Assembly (NCBI RefSeq): GCF_000315915.1
Contig: NC_020185.1
Span: forward strand, 2,418,001 to 2,482,000
DNA length: 64,000 nucleotides
Source of the DNA: Henningerozyma blattae CBS 6284
Lineage: Eukaryota; Ascomycota; Saccharomycetes; Saccharomycetales; Saccharomycetaceae
Reading direction: 5' to 3'
How positions within the stretch are numbered: position 1 is the stretch's first letter; every line of letters begins with the position of its first letter. Below, piece by piece: positions 50,681 through 59,261 of the stretch. Made by a program: the position numbers and the translations under genes. The notes under the pieces were generated by a model. The model was not told the DNA's origin. It made no database searches and saw only the letters and a program-made list of their open reading frames with translations.

Positions 50681-53600
50681 GTGTGCAACATGCCCAGCAC
50701 AGCTATGATACTTAACAGACTCCTGAGTGCCTCTACTAGAGGTTCTTTGGAGATGACACCTGCGGATTCCAATCCAAATGCAAGTGCAAGTTCCAACGCC
50801 CTTGTAAGAACCCCATCGTTATCAAACGTTTCTGAACATCGCCATTTAAGAAGTAGGTCCAAATCTGTTAATTTGTCTGCCAACCCATTGTCCAATGGGG
50901 CCAATTCTAAGTCCAATTCAAGTTCAAATTCTATCATGGATAAACCAAACATATCCCGGGAGAGACCATCGTGCAAGGAAAAACCTTCATCTAAAGAAAG
51001 AAACACAAACACATATATTCCAATTACTTCCGCCCATAGAGAATGGTCTCTCACGACACCTACAGCTTTTGAATTCAATGCCAACAGTGTGCCACAACAT
51101 ATTCTTGGTGGTTCCATGCTTGCCTATGTGGATAATAAAGTTGTTCTCGAATTACAACACGTCCCATCGTTGACCACAAAACGTATATTATATGACCCCA
51201 CAACAAATGAATTTCTTCGCAAAGTACACGTATTCTTACTATTCAACACTGAATCAAAAAATTCAGACGTCTTAGTCCATGCCCGGTCACGTGTGGACTC
51301 CTACATCACTTTCCTCACCTGCTATCTTCAATTGAAGGGCAAAGAACTTCGTAAAAGAGAAAGACAATTGAAAAACCAGCAATCAACCCTGGGCTCTGCC
51401 GCCACAGACCCTAGCGAAACCCTATCGTTGCACAATTTGCCACTAGTGGCTCCTGTGGCCGAAAGCGGAAGTGTCTTGGCGGCTAGACGTGCTGCTGGTG
51501 TTGCTGTTTCTGGCAGTTCTTCTTCTGGAGTTCCGCGGAACCATCAACGAGCTCACACAGCCACAGCCGCTGTGGCCAGCCCAACTTTGATGAGTGCTGC
51601 AGGTCTTTCTGTGTCTCAGCCACGCGCCTCTTTCTCCACAGGATCTTCTAACAGTCCTTCTCCAGTTAATAATATTCGTTCCAATTCCAATACAAATAGT
51701 ATAAATGGCAATTCAAATGCAAATTCTAATGCAAATTCTAATGCTAATCCAAATTCCAATCCAAATGCAAATCCAAATGCAAATCCTATTTCCTATTTGG
51801 ATATACCCGGTGGCAAATCAAATCGAGGTGGCAAATCATATAAAGACAGATGTAGAGATAAAGATCGGTCAAGAGATCAAGAATCTTTCGGGATTCCTAG
51901 TCGTTATAAGGATTTCAAATCTTGGAAGTCTGATATGGATTTCAATGAAATAGAAACATTGGTCCATTTATGGCATATCCAAGCTCAAAAGATTTTGTTA
52001 CAATCTAATTCGTTTTTTTTCTCAAATCAAGTTGTATCGACTCTTTTGAAAAGAAAATCCATCAGACAATCGAATGCCATGAAAATTCCATCTGCGTTTA
52101 ATTGGAGGAAAAATTCTTCGTCTTCCAATGCTAGTTCTTCTAGTGCTGCCACGTCTATAAATTCTTCACAAACTTCTATCAATAATAGTACTAATCACAT
52201 TCAACAGAATTCTATGGATGGACCTTCGACGATTGAAGATATGGATATTCTTATCCTACGTCCATCTTTTGCTCCAGAGATTGGATGGCAAGTGGCTCAT
52301 GATTTGCCAGATTTGAATATCTACGATTACCCTTTGTATATTACTCCATGGAATTTAAAAGATACTTCAAGAGATTTTTTCTTAAACCAATGTGATAATA
52401 TTAATGATATAAATTTCAAATCCAATGAATCTTTGATAAGGATCATTTCTAATGTCAATGAGGCAAGCTATTTGAATAACAATACAGTGAAAGCTCATTT
52501 ATTAGATTGTATGGGTAGGAAAATTTATCCTGAAGCTTTCCCTCCCCCTCCCCCTTCATCATCATCATCATCTTCATCTTCCTCTTCCTCTTCAAATTCT
52601 CCTTTCTCATCATCAAATTCTCCTTATTCTTCTGTATGTTCTTCTAATAATAGTTCTGCCATCTTTAACTCATCTCATTTATCCTCTTCTTCAACCTCCA
52701 TATCTACTATTACTTCTACAAAGCAAAATTCAAATTCTACATCAATACAAAATTCTTCTAAATCGACTCTTTCTTTGAAAAGAGTCACTTCTGCTTCTTC
52801 ATTATCTAAGAAGATTAATTTACATTCTTTTTTGAAAAATACGAAATCTTCGTCATCTTTAACAAATACAATAACCCCAAATACAAATACAAATACAAGT
52901 ATAAGTACAAATATAAATACAAGCTTAAATACAAGCTCAAATACGACCCCAAACATTGAAACAAATACATCATCAACTCCCAATCCTTCTCTTAAAGAAG
53001 AACTTTGGGTAGAAGATTATTTTTGTCATCAATTGAAAAATTATAGAAAAGTGTTTTTCCCCACACAATTTCTTTTACCAAAGGGTTTAATCAATAGCAA
53101 TACTACTTCTACAAATGCCATAACTACAATTAACAGCACTCCTACTTCACCTTCAATGACTCCATCTTCTCCAATCTCTATGCATTCAAATGGTTCCATG
53201 TCATCTTTATATTCTTCATCCACAATTACTGCAGAAAGTACTAGTACTGTATCCTCTCAAAAAAAATTAAAATCCAAGAAAAAATCGTTGAAAAAATCAT
53301 TTACAAATTCATCTTCCAATTCTAAAAGATTTATTGAAAAAGATACACCTTTGGAAAATAAACCAATTAGTCAAGAAAGTGCTGCTATTTATAACAGAAG
53401 TTTATTAAAGATTAAGTTACCATTTATGAATAACTCTGCGCCAGCAATCTTTTGCCCTTGGTTTTGGTTGGGTTTAAATAATTCCAATTGGAAAACAATG
53501 TTGAGAGAAATTTATAGATGTTTAGAACCAAATGGTTATATCTTAACATTTGTTTCAGATCCAAGTTTCTTAACTACAAACAATTTTAATGATGCAAAGG

Positions 53601-53986
53601 ATCAACATCCTTTCCAAACTACTATTGAAAGAAATAATTATTTGGAAAACATTTTAATTAATGCTATTACTAAAAATTTACACGTTTGTCCAAGTAATGA
53701 GATTATTTCTTTATTTAAAGAAACTGGGTTTACTGATATTAAATATTCCACCTTAAATTTAACTTGCGGTGATTGGACTTCCTCTATGGGGATGGTTAAT
53801 GAATTTTTAACCATTATGAATTGGGATTTAATGTTAAGAAAACATTTCGTAGATAAGGATGATGTATCTGGAAATGAAAATAGATCCACTCTATTAGCAA
53901 GATATATGAAAGAGCATATGGATAAATTAGATTCTCAAGCTGGTTCTTTGAGATTAGTTTACGTAGTGGCTCAAAAGCCCAAATAA
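50681..53986 (+). CDS. YBR225W-like protein of unknown function with a methyltransferase-like end
   Basis: A 1101-residue protein with no assigned biochemical role. The N-terminal 115 residues and several inserts are Ser/Asn repeats, including an Asn-Ala/Asn-Pro repeat near residues 345-370 and a poly-Ser tract near 630. Ordered blocks lie between. One, at about 128-225, contains GGSMLAYVDNKVVLELQ and FLTCYLQLKGKELRKRE. Another is near 525-625 (ILRPSFAPEIGWQVAHDLPD). The last, from about 905 to the end, contains WKTMLREIYRCLEPNGYIL, resembling strand 4 and following helix of class I SAM methyltransferases, but I see no glycine-rich SAM loop. S. cerevisiae YBR225W (900 residues) occupies this position, so orthology rests on synteny and the overall pattern. 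MCX1 and SLX1 are missing downstream. Confidence 0.75.
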   Translation: MCNMPSTAMILNRLLSASTRGSLEMTPADSNPNASASSNALVRTPSLSNVSEHRHLRSRSKSVNLSANPLSNGANSKSNSSSNSIMDKPNISRERPSCKEKPSSKERNTNTYIPITSAHREWSLTTPTAFEFNANSVPQHILGGSMLAYVDNKVVLELQHVPSLTTKRILYDPTTNEFLRKVHVFLLFNTESKNSDVLVHARSRVDSYITFLTCYLQLKGKELRKRERQLKNQQSTLGSAATDPSETLSLHNLPLVAPVAESGSVLAARRAAGVAVSGSSSSGVPRNHQRAHTATAAVASPTLMSAAGLSVSQPRASFSTGSSNSPSPVNNIRSNSNTNSINGNSNANSNANSNANPNSNPNANPNANPISYLDIPGGKSNRGGKSYKDRCRDKDRSRDQESFGIPSRYKDFKSWKSDMDFNEIETLVHLWHIQAQKILLQSNSFFFSNQVVSTLLKRKSIRQSNAMKIPSAFNWRKNSSSSNASSSSAATSINSSQTSINNSTNHIQQNSMDGPSTIEDMDILILRPSFAPEIGWQVAHDLPDLNIYDYPLYITPWNLKDTSRDFFLNQCDNINDINFKSNESLIRIISNVNEASYLNNNTVKAHLLDCMGRKIYPEAFPPPPPSSSSSSSSSSSSSNSPFSSSNSPYSSVCSSNNSSAIFNSSHLSSSSTSISTITSTKQNSNSTSIQNSSKSTLSLKRVTSASSLSKKINLHSFLKNTKSSSSLTNTITPNTNTNTSISTNINTSLNTSSNTTPNIETNTSSTPNPSLKEELWVEDYFCHQLKNYRKVFFPTQFLLPKGLINSNTTSTNAITTINSTPTSPSMTPSSPISMHSNGSMSSLYSSSTITAESTSTVSSQKKLKSKKKSLKKSFTNSSSNSKRFIEKDTPLENKPISQESAAIYNRSLLKIKLPFMNNSAPAIFCPWFWLGLNNSNWKTMLREIYRCLEPNGYILTFVSDPSFLTTNNFNDAKDQHPFQTTIERNNYLENILINAITKNLHVCPSNEIISLFKETGFTDIKYSTLNLTCGDWTSSMGMVNEFLTIMNWDLMLRKHFVDKDDVSGNENRSTLLARYMKEHMDKLDSQAGSLRLVYVVAQKPK

Positions 53987-54306
53987 GAAAAGAAAAATAA
54001 TAAAATAAAATACACATTCCTTACTCAAAAAAAAATCATTCTTTATTCATAAACACACATTAGACATTCAAAAACAACAACATTATAAACGTTTCCCTTA
54101 ATTCGCATATTCAAATAAATATTCTCATATTATACACACACTTTTATTTTTTTGTCATTTTATTTATTCAATACCCTATGCATTTATATATCTTAAAAAA
54201 AATATTTAATACCCTTTGCATATATCATATGCTTTATATAATCCCATTTTAATAATTAATTTTAATACAATCTTATCATTTATTATTTAATTCATAATTT
54301 TTTACT
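53987..54306. other. Convergent spacer before ROT2
   Basis: A 320-bp strongly A/T-rich region holds two converging 3' ends. In S. cerevisiae MCX1 and SLX1 would lie here; no trace is visible. Confidence 0.5.
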
Positions 54307-57126
54307 TTAAAATATAATTTCCCAGTCATTGATTAAATTGATACCTGGATTTAAAATCACTAATCTGTTTTCTTCATTTATAATTGCACAAGTAAATGTA
54401 GAATCATTTTGTTTAATAGTAACAGTTTCTTGATTAAATGCTAATTGACCCTTGGCAATAATGATCTTGTTGATAGAAAGGTTGCCAATTTTTTCCAAAT
54501 TCTTTGGTAGATGGTTCAATTTACCAATAATTTTATTACCATTAATCATTTCAAATTCAAAATCTAAATATTCTTCAGTCAAATATTCAAAAGTATTACC
54601 ATCATCCAAATAAATCTTACCTTGTGCAGCACCATTCATAGAAGGTGCTACAATTAAGCTAAATGGATCATTCTGCATCAATAATGAGGATCTTCTATAT
54701 TTATCCCTCGTAGTTATAATATGTCCACCTTCAATGAAAAATGGCAATCTATTAAGAGGTGTAATAATAGTTTCCCATTTCAATTCATCAATTATCATTG
54801 GTGTTAAACTATAATACTCATAATAAATACCAGGCGTAAAGATCATTTCAGTTTGTTCAACCTTTTTCTCAACAATAGGCTTGACTAAAATCCCTGAATC
54901 TCCCATGTAGAATTGATCATCAATAGAATACAATTCTTTATACTGAGGCTTATTATAGAACATTGGTGTAACGATAGGTACACCTTTGACACTTGATTCA
55001 TGAAATAATGTATACAGTGTAGGTAACAATTTATATCTCAATTGGATGATATCTCTTACGATACTCTTAAGAGGTTCATTAAATAGATATGGTTCACGTC
55101 TTTTAGAATCAATATGAGCATGAGCTCTAAAGAAGGGGTACCACATACCTGCTTGATACCAACGAGCAATTAATTCCATTTCTGGATCTCCTGAAAATCC
55201 TGCTACATCTGAACCAATGAAGGGGAACCCAGCAATACCATTAGTCAACATCATGGGGATAGACATTCTTAAATAATCCCATGTGGCAACATTATCACCA
55301 GTCCAAACAGCTGCAGTTCTTTGAGACCCAGCAAAAAATGATCTTGTTAAGATAAACGGTCTTCTATCAGATTTAGAATAAATTTGTTTAACAGATTCAT
55401 AAGTGGATTCATGAACTGTTAAACCATAGACGTTATGGACAGACCTTTCTTCAAACCCACCAGAATGAATAAGATCTTTGGGGGCAGATGTTTCTGGACC
55501 ATCAAATATAGAAGGCTCATTCATATCATTCCAAATAAATAAATTATTGACGTTTTCATAAAGAAATTTTTGGAAAAATTCATTCCAAATTTTTTGACCC
55601 AATTGATTAAAAGTATCAATCCAAAGAGATTTTCCTGGCCAACAAATACCAATGAAAGGAGTTCCTTTATGATTTTTCACCGCAACATCATTTACAATCA
55701 TTTCATTACTAATTGGATAATCATTTTTAATATGAGGATCAATTAAGACCACTAAATTTCTACCCAATCTTTGCAATTTTTGTAATAATCTTTTAGGATT
55801 GGGGAAGGAGTTTGGTTTCCAAGTGAAATATTTTCTATCATCAGTATATTCCAAATCTAACCAAATGAAATCATACGGTATATGGTTACGATCCATTTCT
55901 GAATCTACAGTTAAAACATCTAATTCATCATTATAATTCCATCTACATTGATGATAACCAATAGAAGATAATAAAGGTAAAGCTGGTTTCCCAGTTAAAT
56001 CTGTAAATTTTTTAGACAATTCTAATGGAGAGTTTGTGAAAAAAATAATGGTATCAATGATACCAGATTCTGACATCCAATGAGTCTTTGTATTTTGTAA
56101 ATCGTTATTATAATTTATATCAATCCAAGTATCAGCAGCATTATTCCAAAATACACCAGAAACAAATTGATTATCTTGATGAGTATCGTCATTATGAAGG
56201 CCAATTAATAAAGGAATGGCACCATACATTGGCATTTTAGAATCTAAATTATATTCAAAAACATCAACGTTATAGAGACGATATGGTTCTGAACCTGAAG
56301 TGTCCTTTAATAATAATGAATCAGCATGTTCTGGAATACCATATACATGAGTAGAGTCTATTAGAGTGAAATCTAGAGCAACCGATTCGGGTCCAAATGG
56401 TAATGTATCATCTTTAGAATATTGGAAATTATCTTCGAATGAATTAAAAGAAGATTCTTCAGGTAATAGATTTAAATCGTTATCATCTTCATTTCTCAAA
56501 TGTTCGACGTTTAAGAATAAACGATCATTTAAAACCATAGCCAATTTGCCCTTGTAAAAAATTTCAATTTTGAATTGATCTTGATAAACATTTAATTTAA
56601 TGGATTCATCTTCATTAGAAATTTCTACAATGTTTTTCAATTGATTAAATTTTAAAAATTTTTCGATTGGGATATTATTTTTAGGATCAAATGACCAATT
56701 TGAAGTTTCATTATAACGTTGAATTGATAAAAGGTCTGATGAGAAATCTTCCAACACGTCATGTCTTTCTGATCTTGCCTCATCCATGGTAAACCTTACA
56801 GCTGAATCTAGCATGCTTATGGTAATCGGCAGAGTAATTTTCAATTCTTCATTGGAATGTGAGATGGTATCATTATCTGTTGTAATTTGATGTGAAGGTA
56901 TTGTTTTAATTACATTTGCATATAAGATATTTGAATTTGAATCAAAATTTAACGATGTTTCGTCTAACGAATAATAATTGTTTTTCGAATTCAGGATATT
57001 ATTTGAATAAAATCGATTTCTATTACAAAACCCTGATTCGCCACATTTTTTCAACAAATAATCTGTAAATGCAAAGGAATATACTACCAATAATGATAGA
57101 CAGATTAATCGTTTCGACGATAGCAT
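54307..57126 (-). CDS. ROT2: Glucosidase II catalytic (alpha) subunit
   Basis: An ER-lumenal glycoside hydrolase family 31 enzyme that trims the two inner alpha-1,3-glucoses from N-glycans, acting with the beta subunit Gtb1. It has 939 residues (S. cerevisiae Rot2: 954). Residues 1-20 are a signal peptide. The N-terminal CGESGFCNRNRFY block is typical of glucosidase II. The nucleophile Asp534 is in IWNDMNEPSIF. Upstream DFIWLDLEYTDDRKYFTW and downstream FAGSQRTAAVWTGDN, GSDVAGFSG and RWYQAGMWYPFFRAHAH build the active site. There is no HDEL tail, as expected because retention is through Gtb1. Its order with OM14 matches YBR229C-YBR230C. Confidence 0.96.
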   Translation of the reverse strand: MLSSKRLICLSLLVVYSFAFTDYLLKKCGESGFCNRNRFYSNNILNSKNNYYSLDETSLNFDSNSNILYANVIKTIPSHQITTDNDTISHSNEELKITLPITISMLDSAVRFTMDEARSERHDVLEDFSSDLLSIQRYNETSNWSFDPKNNIPIEKFLKFNQLKNIVEISNEDESIKLNVYQDQFKIEIFYKGKLAMVLNDRLFLNVEHLRNEDDNDLNLLPEESSFNSFEDNFQYSKDDTLPFGPESVALDFTLIDSTHVYGIPEHADSLLLKDTSGSEPYRLYNVDVFEYNLDSKMPMYGAIPLLIGLHNDDTHQDNQFVSGVFWNNAADTWIDINYNNDLQNTKTHWMSESGIIDTIIFFTNSPLELSKKFTDLTGKPALPLLSSIGYHQCRWNYNDELDVLTVDSEMDRNHIPYDFIWLDLEYTDDRKYFTWKPNSFPNPKRLLQKLQRLGRNLVVLIDPHIKNDYPISNEMIVNDVAVKNHKGTPFIGICWPGKSLWIDTFNQLGQKIWNEFFQKFLYENVNNLFIWNDMNEPSIFDGPETSAPKDLIHSGGFEERSVHNVYGLTVHESTYESVKQIYSKSDRRPFILTRSFFAGSQRTAAVWTGDNVATWDYLRMSIPMMLTNGIAGFPFIGSDVAGFSGDPEMELIARWYQAGMWYPFFRAHAHIDSKRREPYLFNEPLKSIVRDIIQLRYKLLPTLYTLFHESSVKGVPIVTPMFYNKPQYKELYSIDDQFYMGDSGILVKPIVEKKVEQTEMIFTPGIYYEYYSLTPMIIDELKWETIITPLNRLPFFIEGGHIITTRDKYRRSSLLMQNDPFSLIVAPSMNGAAQGKIYLDDGNTFEYLTEEYLDFEFEMINGNKIIGKLNHLPKNLEKIGNLSINKIIIAKGQLAFNQETVTIKQNDSTFTCAIINEENRLVILNPGINLINDWEIIF

Positions 57127-57629
57127 CTTATGTACCGTATTATTAGTGTATTCTTATACCTATTTTAGTAATAAAAGAACAATTGAGTGTTTAACAAATT
57201 CTTTTCACTTATTCTGTTTTGTATATGTGTTAATTACCCTCCTTCTGGCTAAGGCAAATCCTTTAAAGAATGTTTAATTGAATTGCAGAAACAACAAAAA
57301 TATAAAAGAATATTAAAATATTAAAAAAAGAAACGAAATCTGAGAAAAAGAAGCACATTGAAATGCACGGGTGGTTTCCAAATCCGGAAACACACCATTA
57401 TGAATAAATCAACAACAATGAAGGATTTATTATTATTATTATTATAACAAACAGTTAATTATAATAATAAGATAATAATATTTACGGGGAAAACTTTAAA
57501 TAAGAAATATGAATAAATAAATAATTTTTTTTTTAAAAAAATAATAATAAATAAGCATATCAGAAAAAAATGGGGGCGAAGGGAGCAGGATAAATTCAAG
57601 CTTTCTTGTTAAATTGGTTGTAGTATTTT
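57127..57629. other. OM14-ROT2 intergenic region
   Basis: A 500-bp spacer with tandem minus-strand genes on both sides. It includes A/T-rich simple sequence such as a TAT trinucleotide run at about 57,428-57,446. This is the ROT2 promoter and the OM14 3' end; nothing else is seen. Confidence 0.5.
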
Positions 57630-58179
57630 TTAGTAGATCATAACATCCAGAGCAATAGCAGCAGTAGCGGCACCAGCAGTCAATAAGATGCATTTGTCTG
57701 ATTTACCTTGTAAATATCTCTTATCGTATTTGGCATAACCTGTCAATAGAGTAGTCAAAGTGGTAGAAACCAAGATTGTGTTTAATAAGACAACAGGGTT
57801 CTTCAAAGCTTCAGCTGCACATGATAGTTTAGAGGCAACAAAAGCTTTAATGGATGATAAAGTGTTGCAAACACATTTAACACAATTGTTCATGCCTTCA
57901 CAACAACTTTCTTTGGCGCAACATTTCTTTTGAGGGGTTAAAGCTTCTTTAACTTCTTTAGCGGCGGTCTTAATTTCTTCACTGTAGTAAAAAAATGAAA
58001 AAAATAAAAAAAATGCACATTAAAACGTGGGAAAATAATTTTTTCCCAAACCGGGTAGTCCATTAATATATATATATATATGTTAGTATAACGCATGTGT
58101 AGGGGAAATCACTTATCATAGGACAAGCAATTTGTACTGATCATAAAATATAGCGAGATACATACACAGCAGCAGACAT
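57630..58179 (-). CDS. OM14: Om14-like mitochondrial outer-membrane protein (spliced)
   Basis: OM14 is an integral outer mitochondrial membrane protein that serves as a receptor for cytosolic ribosomes. The gene is split. Exon 1, 58166-58179, encodes MSAA plus two bases. The intron is 57982-58165. Exon 2, 57630-57981, ends the frame, giving 121 residues (S. cerevisiae 134). The C-terminal half matches Om14: LKNPVVLLNTILVS, a hydrophobic segment, GYAKYDKRYLQGKSD and a second hydrophobic segment ending LDVMIY. The N-terminal part is charged (EEIKTAAKEVKEAL) and then unusually Cys-rich (KKCCAKESCCEG, CVKCVC). S. cerevisiae OM14 also has an intron. Without splicing, the only open frame would start at an internal Met at 57893. 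Confidence 0.9.
57982..58165 (-). other. Spliceosomal intron of OM14
   Basis: A 184-base intron with 5' site GTATGT (complement of 58160-58165), a perfect TACTAAC branch site (complement of 58082-58088) and acceptor CTACAG. The branch A is about 101 bases from the acceptor, and no AG occurs between them. A hairpin with 7-bp arms (GGGAAAA and TTTTCCC) lies between, at 58029-58047. Confidence 0.88.
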
Positions 58180-58583
58180 CTTAAAACGGTGATAAATTAT
58201 TGTTTGTTATAATAAATAGTATACTGTATATTGTTTATTATTTTTTTTTCAATATGAACTAAACACAAATCTCTTGTGTAACTTTTACATATATATATGT
58301 ATGCATATATATATTTAATAGAGAAAAAGGTTATGGTTAATCAAAAAAGATCGACGTTAAAACAAATGAAGAGTGGAGATAATGGGATACCGAAAACGAT
58401 ATTCAATGTGTCAAAATTACTGGGGGAGACGCTAATGTCAAATTCCAGAACTCTTGTCCCGTTTTGTCGTGGGATACGGCCCGAAAAAGATAGCAACAGC
58501 CGATAAGGGGTACGGCCGAACGGAGGTCACGTGGCAGACAATTGGCAAGGGCATTAGCGGTAAATTGTTTGGTAGAAAAGTGG
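58180..58583. other. GPG1-OM14 intergenic region
   Basis: A 400-bp spacer holding the OM14 promoter and the GPG1 3' end. It has (TA)n runs near 58,290 and a more G/C-rich half beside GPG1, with a TCACGTGG E-box at about 58,526. In S. cerevisiae terms it joins chromosome II and chromosome VII gene order. Confidence 0.45.
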
Positions 58584-59030
58584 TTATGGGAATCCTCCAC
58601 GACGAGGGTACAATCCTAGAAGGTGATCTAGTATGGCCAATTCACTTTTTAAATCGACAAGTAAGTTTTGAAACAATTCTTGTTCGAGGTCACGTGCCAT
58701 GTCTCTCTCTAGAGCCAATTCATCTACTAAAGGATGAGCTAGTGTATAACGATACAATCTACGAGCATTTTCTCTTGCTTGGAGAGCATGGGCCAACGTT
58801 GGTGCCAAAGTTCCGGGATTATTTGAATGTAAGGAATGATCTGGAGCGGTGAGCCACGTGACCTGTTCGGTACATGAACGAAGGTCTGCAATGGTATCTT
58901 GCAATGTTTGTTGAGTGTGAGTATAGATTAGTATAGTTTGAGTAGGAGAAGGTTGAGGGTGAGTGTTAATCATAATTCCGATTTGGACTAGTGTAGTTGA
59001 ATCATTGAAGAGAATGTTTGGTAAATGCAT
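58584..59030 (-). CDS. GPG1: Gpg1-like protein (proposed G-protein gamma-like subunit)
   Basis: A 148-residue protein without membrane segment. The C-terminal half resembles yeast Gpg1, proposed to act with Gpa2 in glucose signalling and filamentation. The shared pattern is an alpha-helical ENARRLYRYTL stretch, an acidic-amphipathic DLEQELFQNLLVDLKSELAILDHLL-type helix (residues about 113-136) and the ending LYPRR. The middle contains TLQDTIADLRSCTEQVTWL. S. cerevisiae Gpg1 has 126 residues and lies two genes from COQ8 on chromosome VII, with PRP43 between; here COQ8 is the direct neighbour. Similarity is moderate and recalled from memory, so synteny is an important part of the call. A plus-strand frame (58454-58852) overlaps and is rejected. 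Confidence 0.75.
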   Translation of the reverse strand: MHLPNILFNDSTTLVQIGIMINTHPQPSPTQTILIYTHTQQTLQDTIADLRSCTEQVTWLTAPDHSLHSNNPGTLAPTLAHALQARENARRLYRYTLAHPLVDELALERDMARDLEQELFQNLLVDLKSELAILDHLLGLYPRRGGFP

Positions 59031-59088
59031 ATATATATATATGTATGTATGTGTGTTTGTATGTGTCTATATATATCCTCAGATCAGG

Positions 59089-59123
59089 GGCCAGATCTGG
59101 CCGGTCGCAAAATCATCGGCCGA
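59089..59123. promoter_or_regulatory. Two palindromes in the GPG1-COQ8 divergent promoter
   Basis: GGCCAGATCTGGCC at 59089-59102 is a perfect 14-bp palindrome. TCGGCCGA at 59116-59123 is a second, with its core shared with the ULS1 and YBP1-ATG12 promoters. They lie 60-120 bp from GPG1 and about 140-170 bp from COQ8, flanked by (TA)n runs at 59030-59041 and 59160-59177. Confidence 0.5.
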
Positions 59124-59261
59124 GAATGTAAGGAATTAATATGCGCGTTTTGGGCAAGATATATATATATATATATATTTGTATTTATAATTATATATAT
59201 GTAAATCCTAATGCGATCAAAATAATCTAGTGATAACGATTGAAGAAGATCTTGTTGGAAT

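Noticed and set aside
58297..58852. Plus-strand frames overlapping GPG1
   Set aside because: The minus-strand frame shows the Gpg1-like C-terminus and fits synteny; the plus-strand frames are its shadow.
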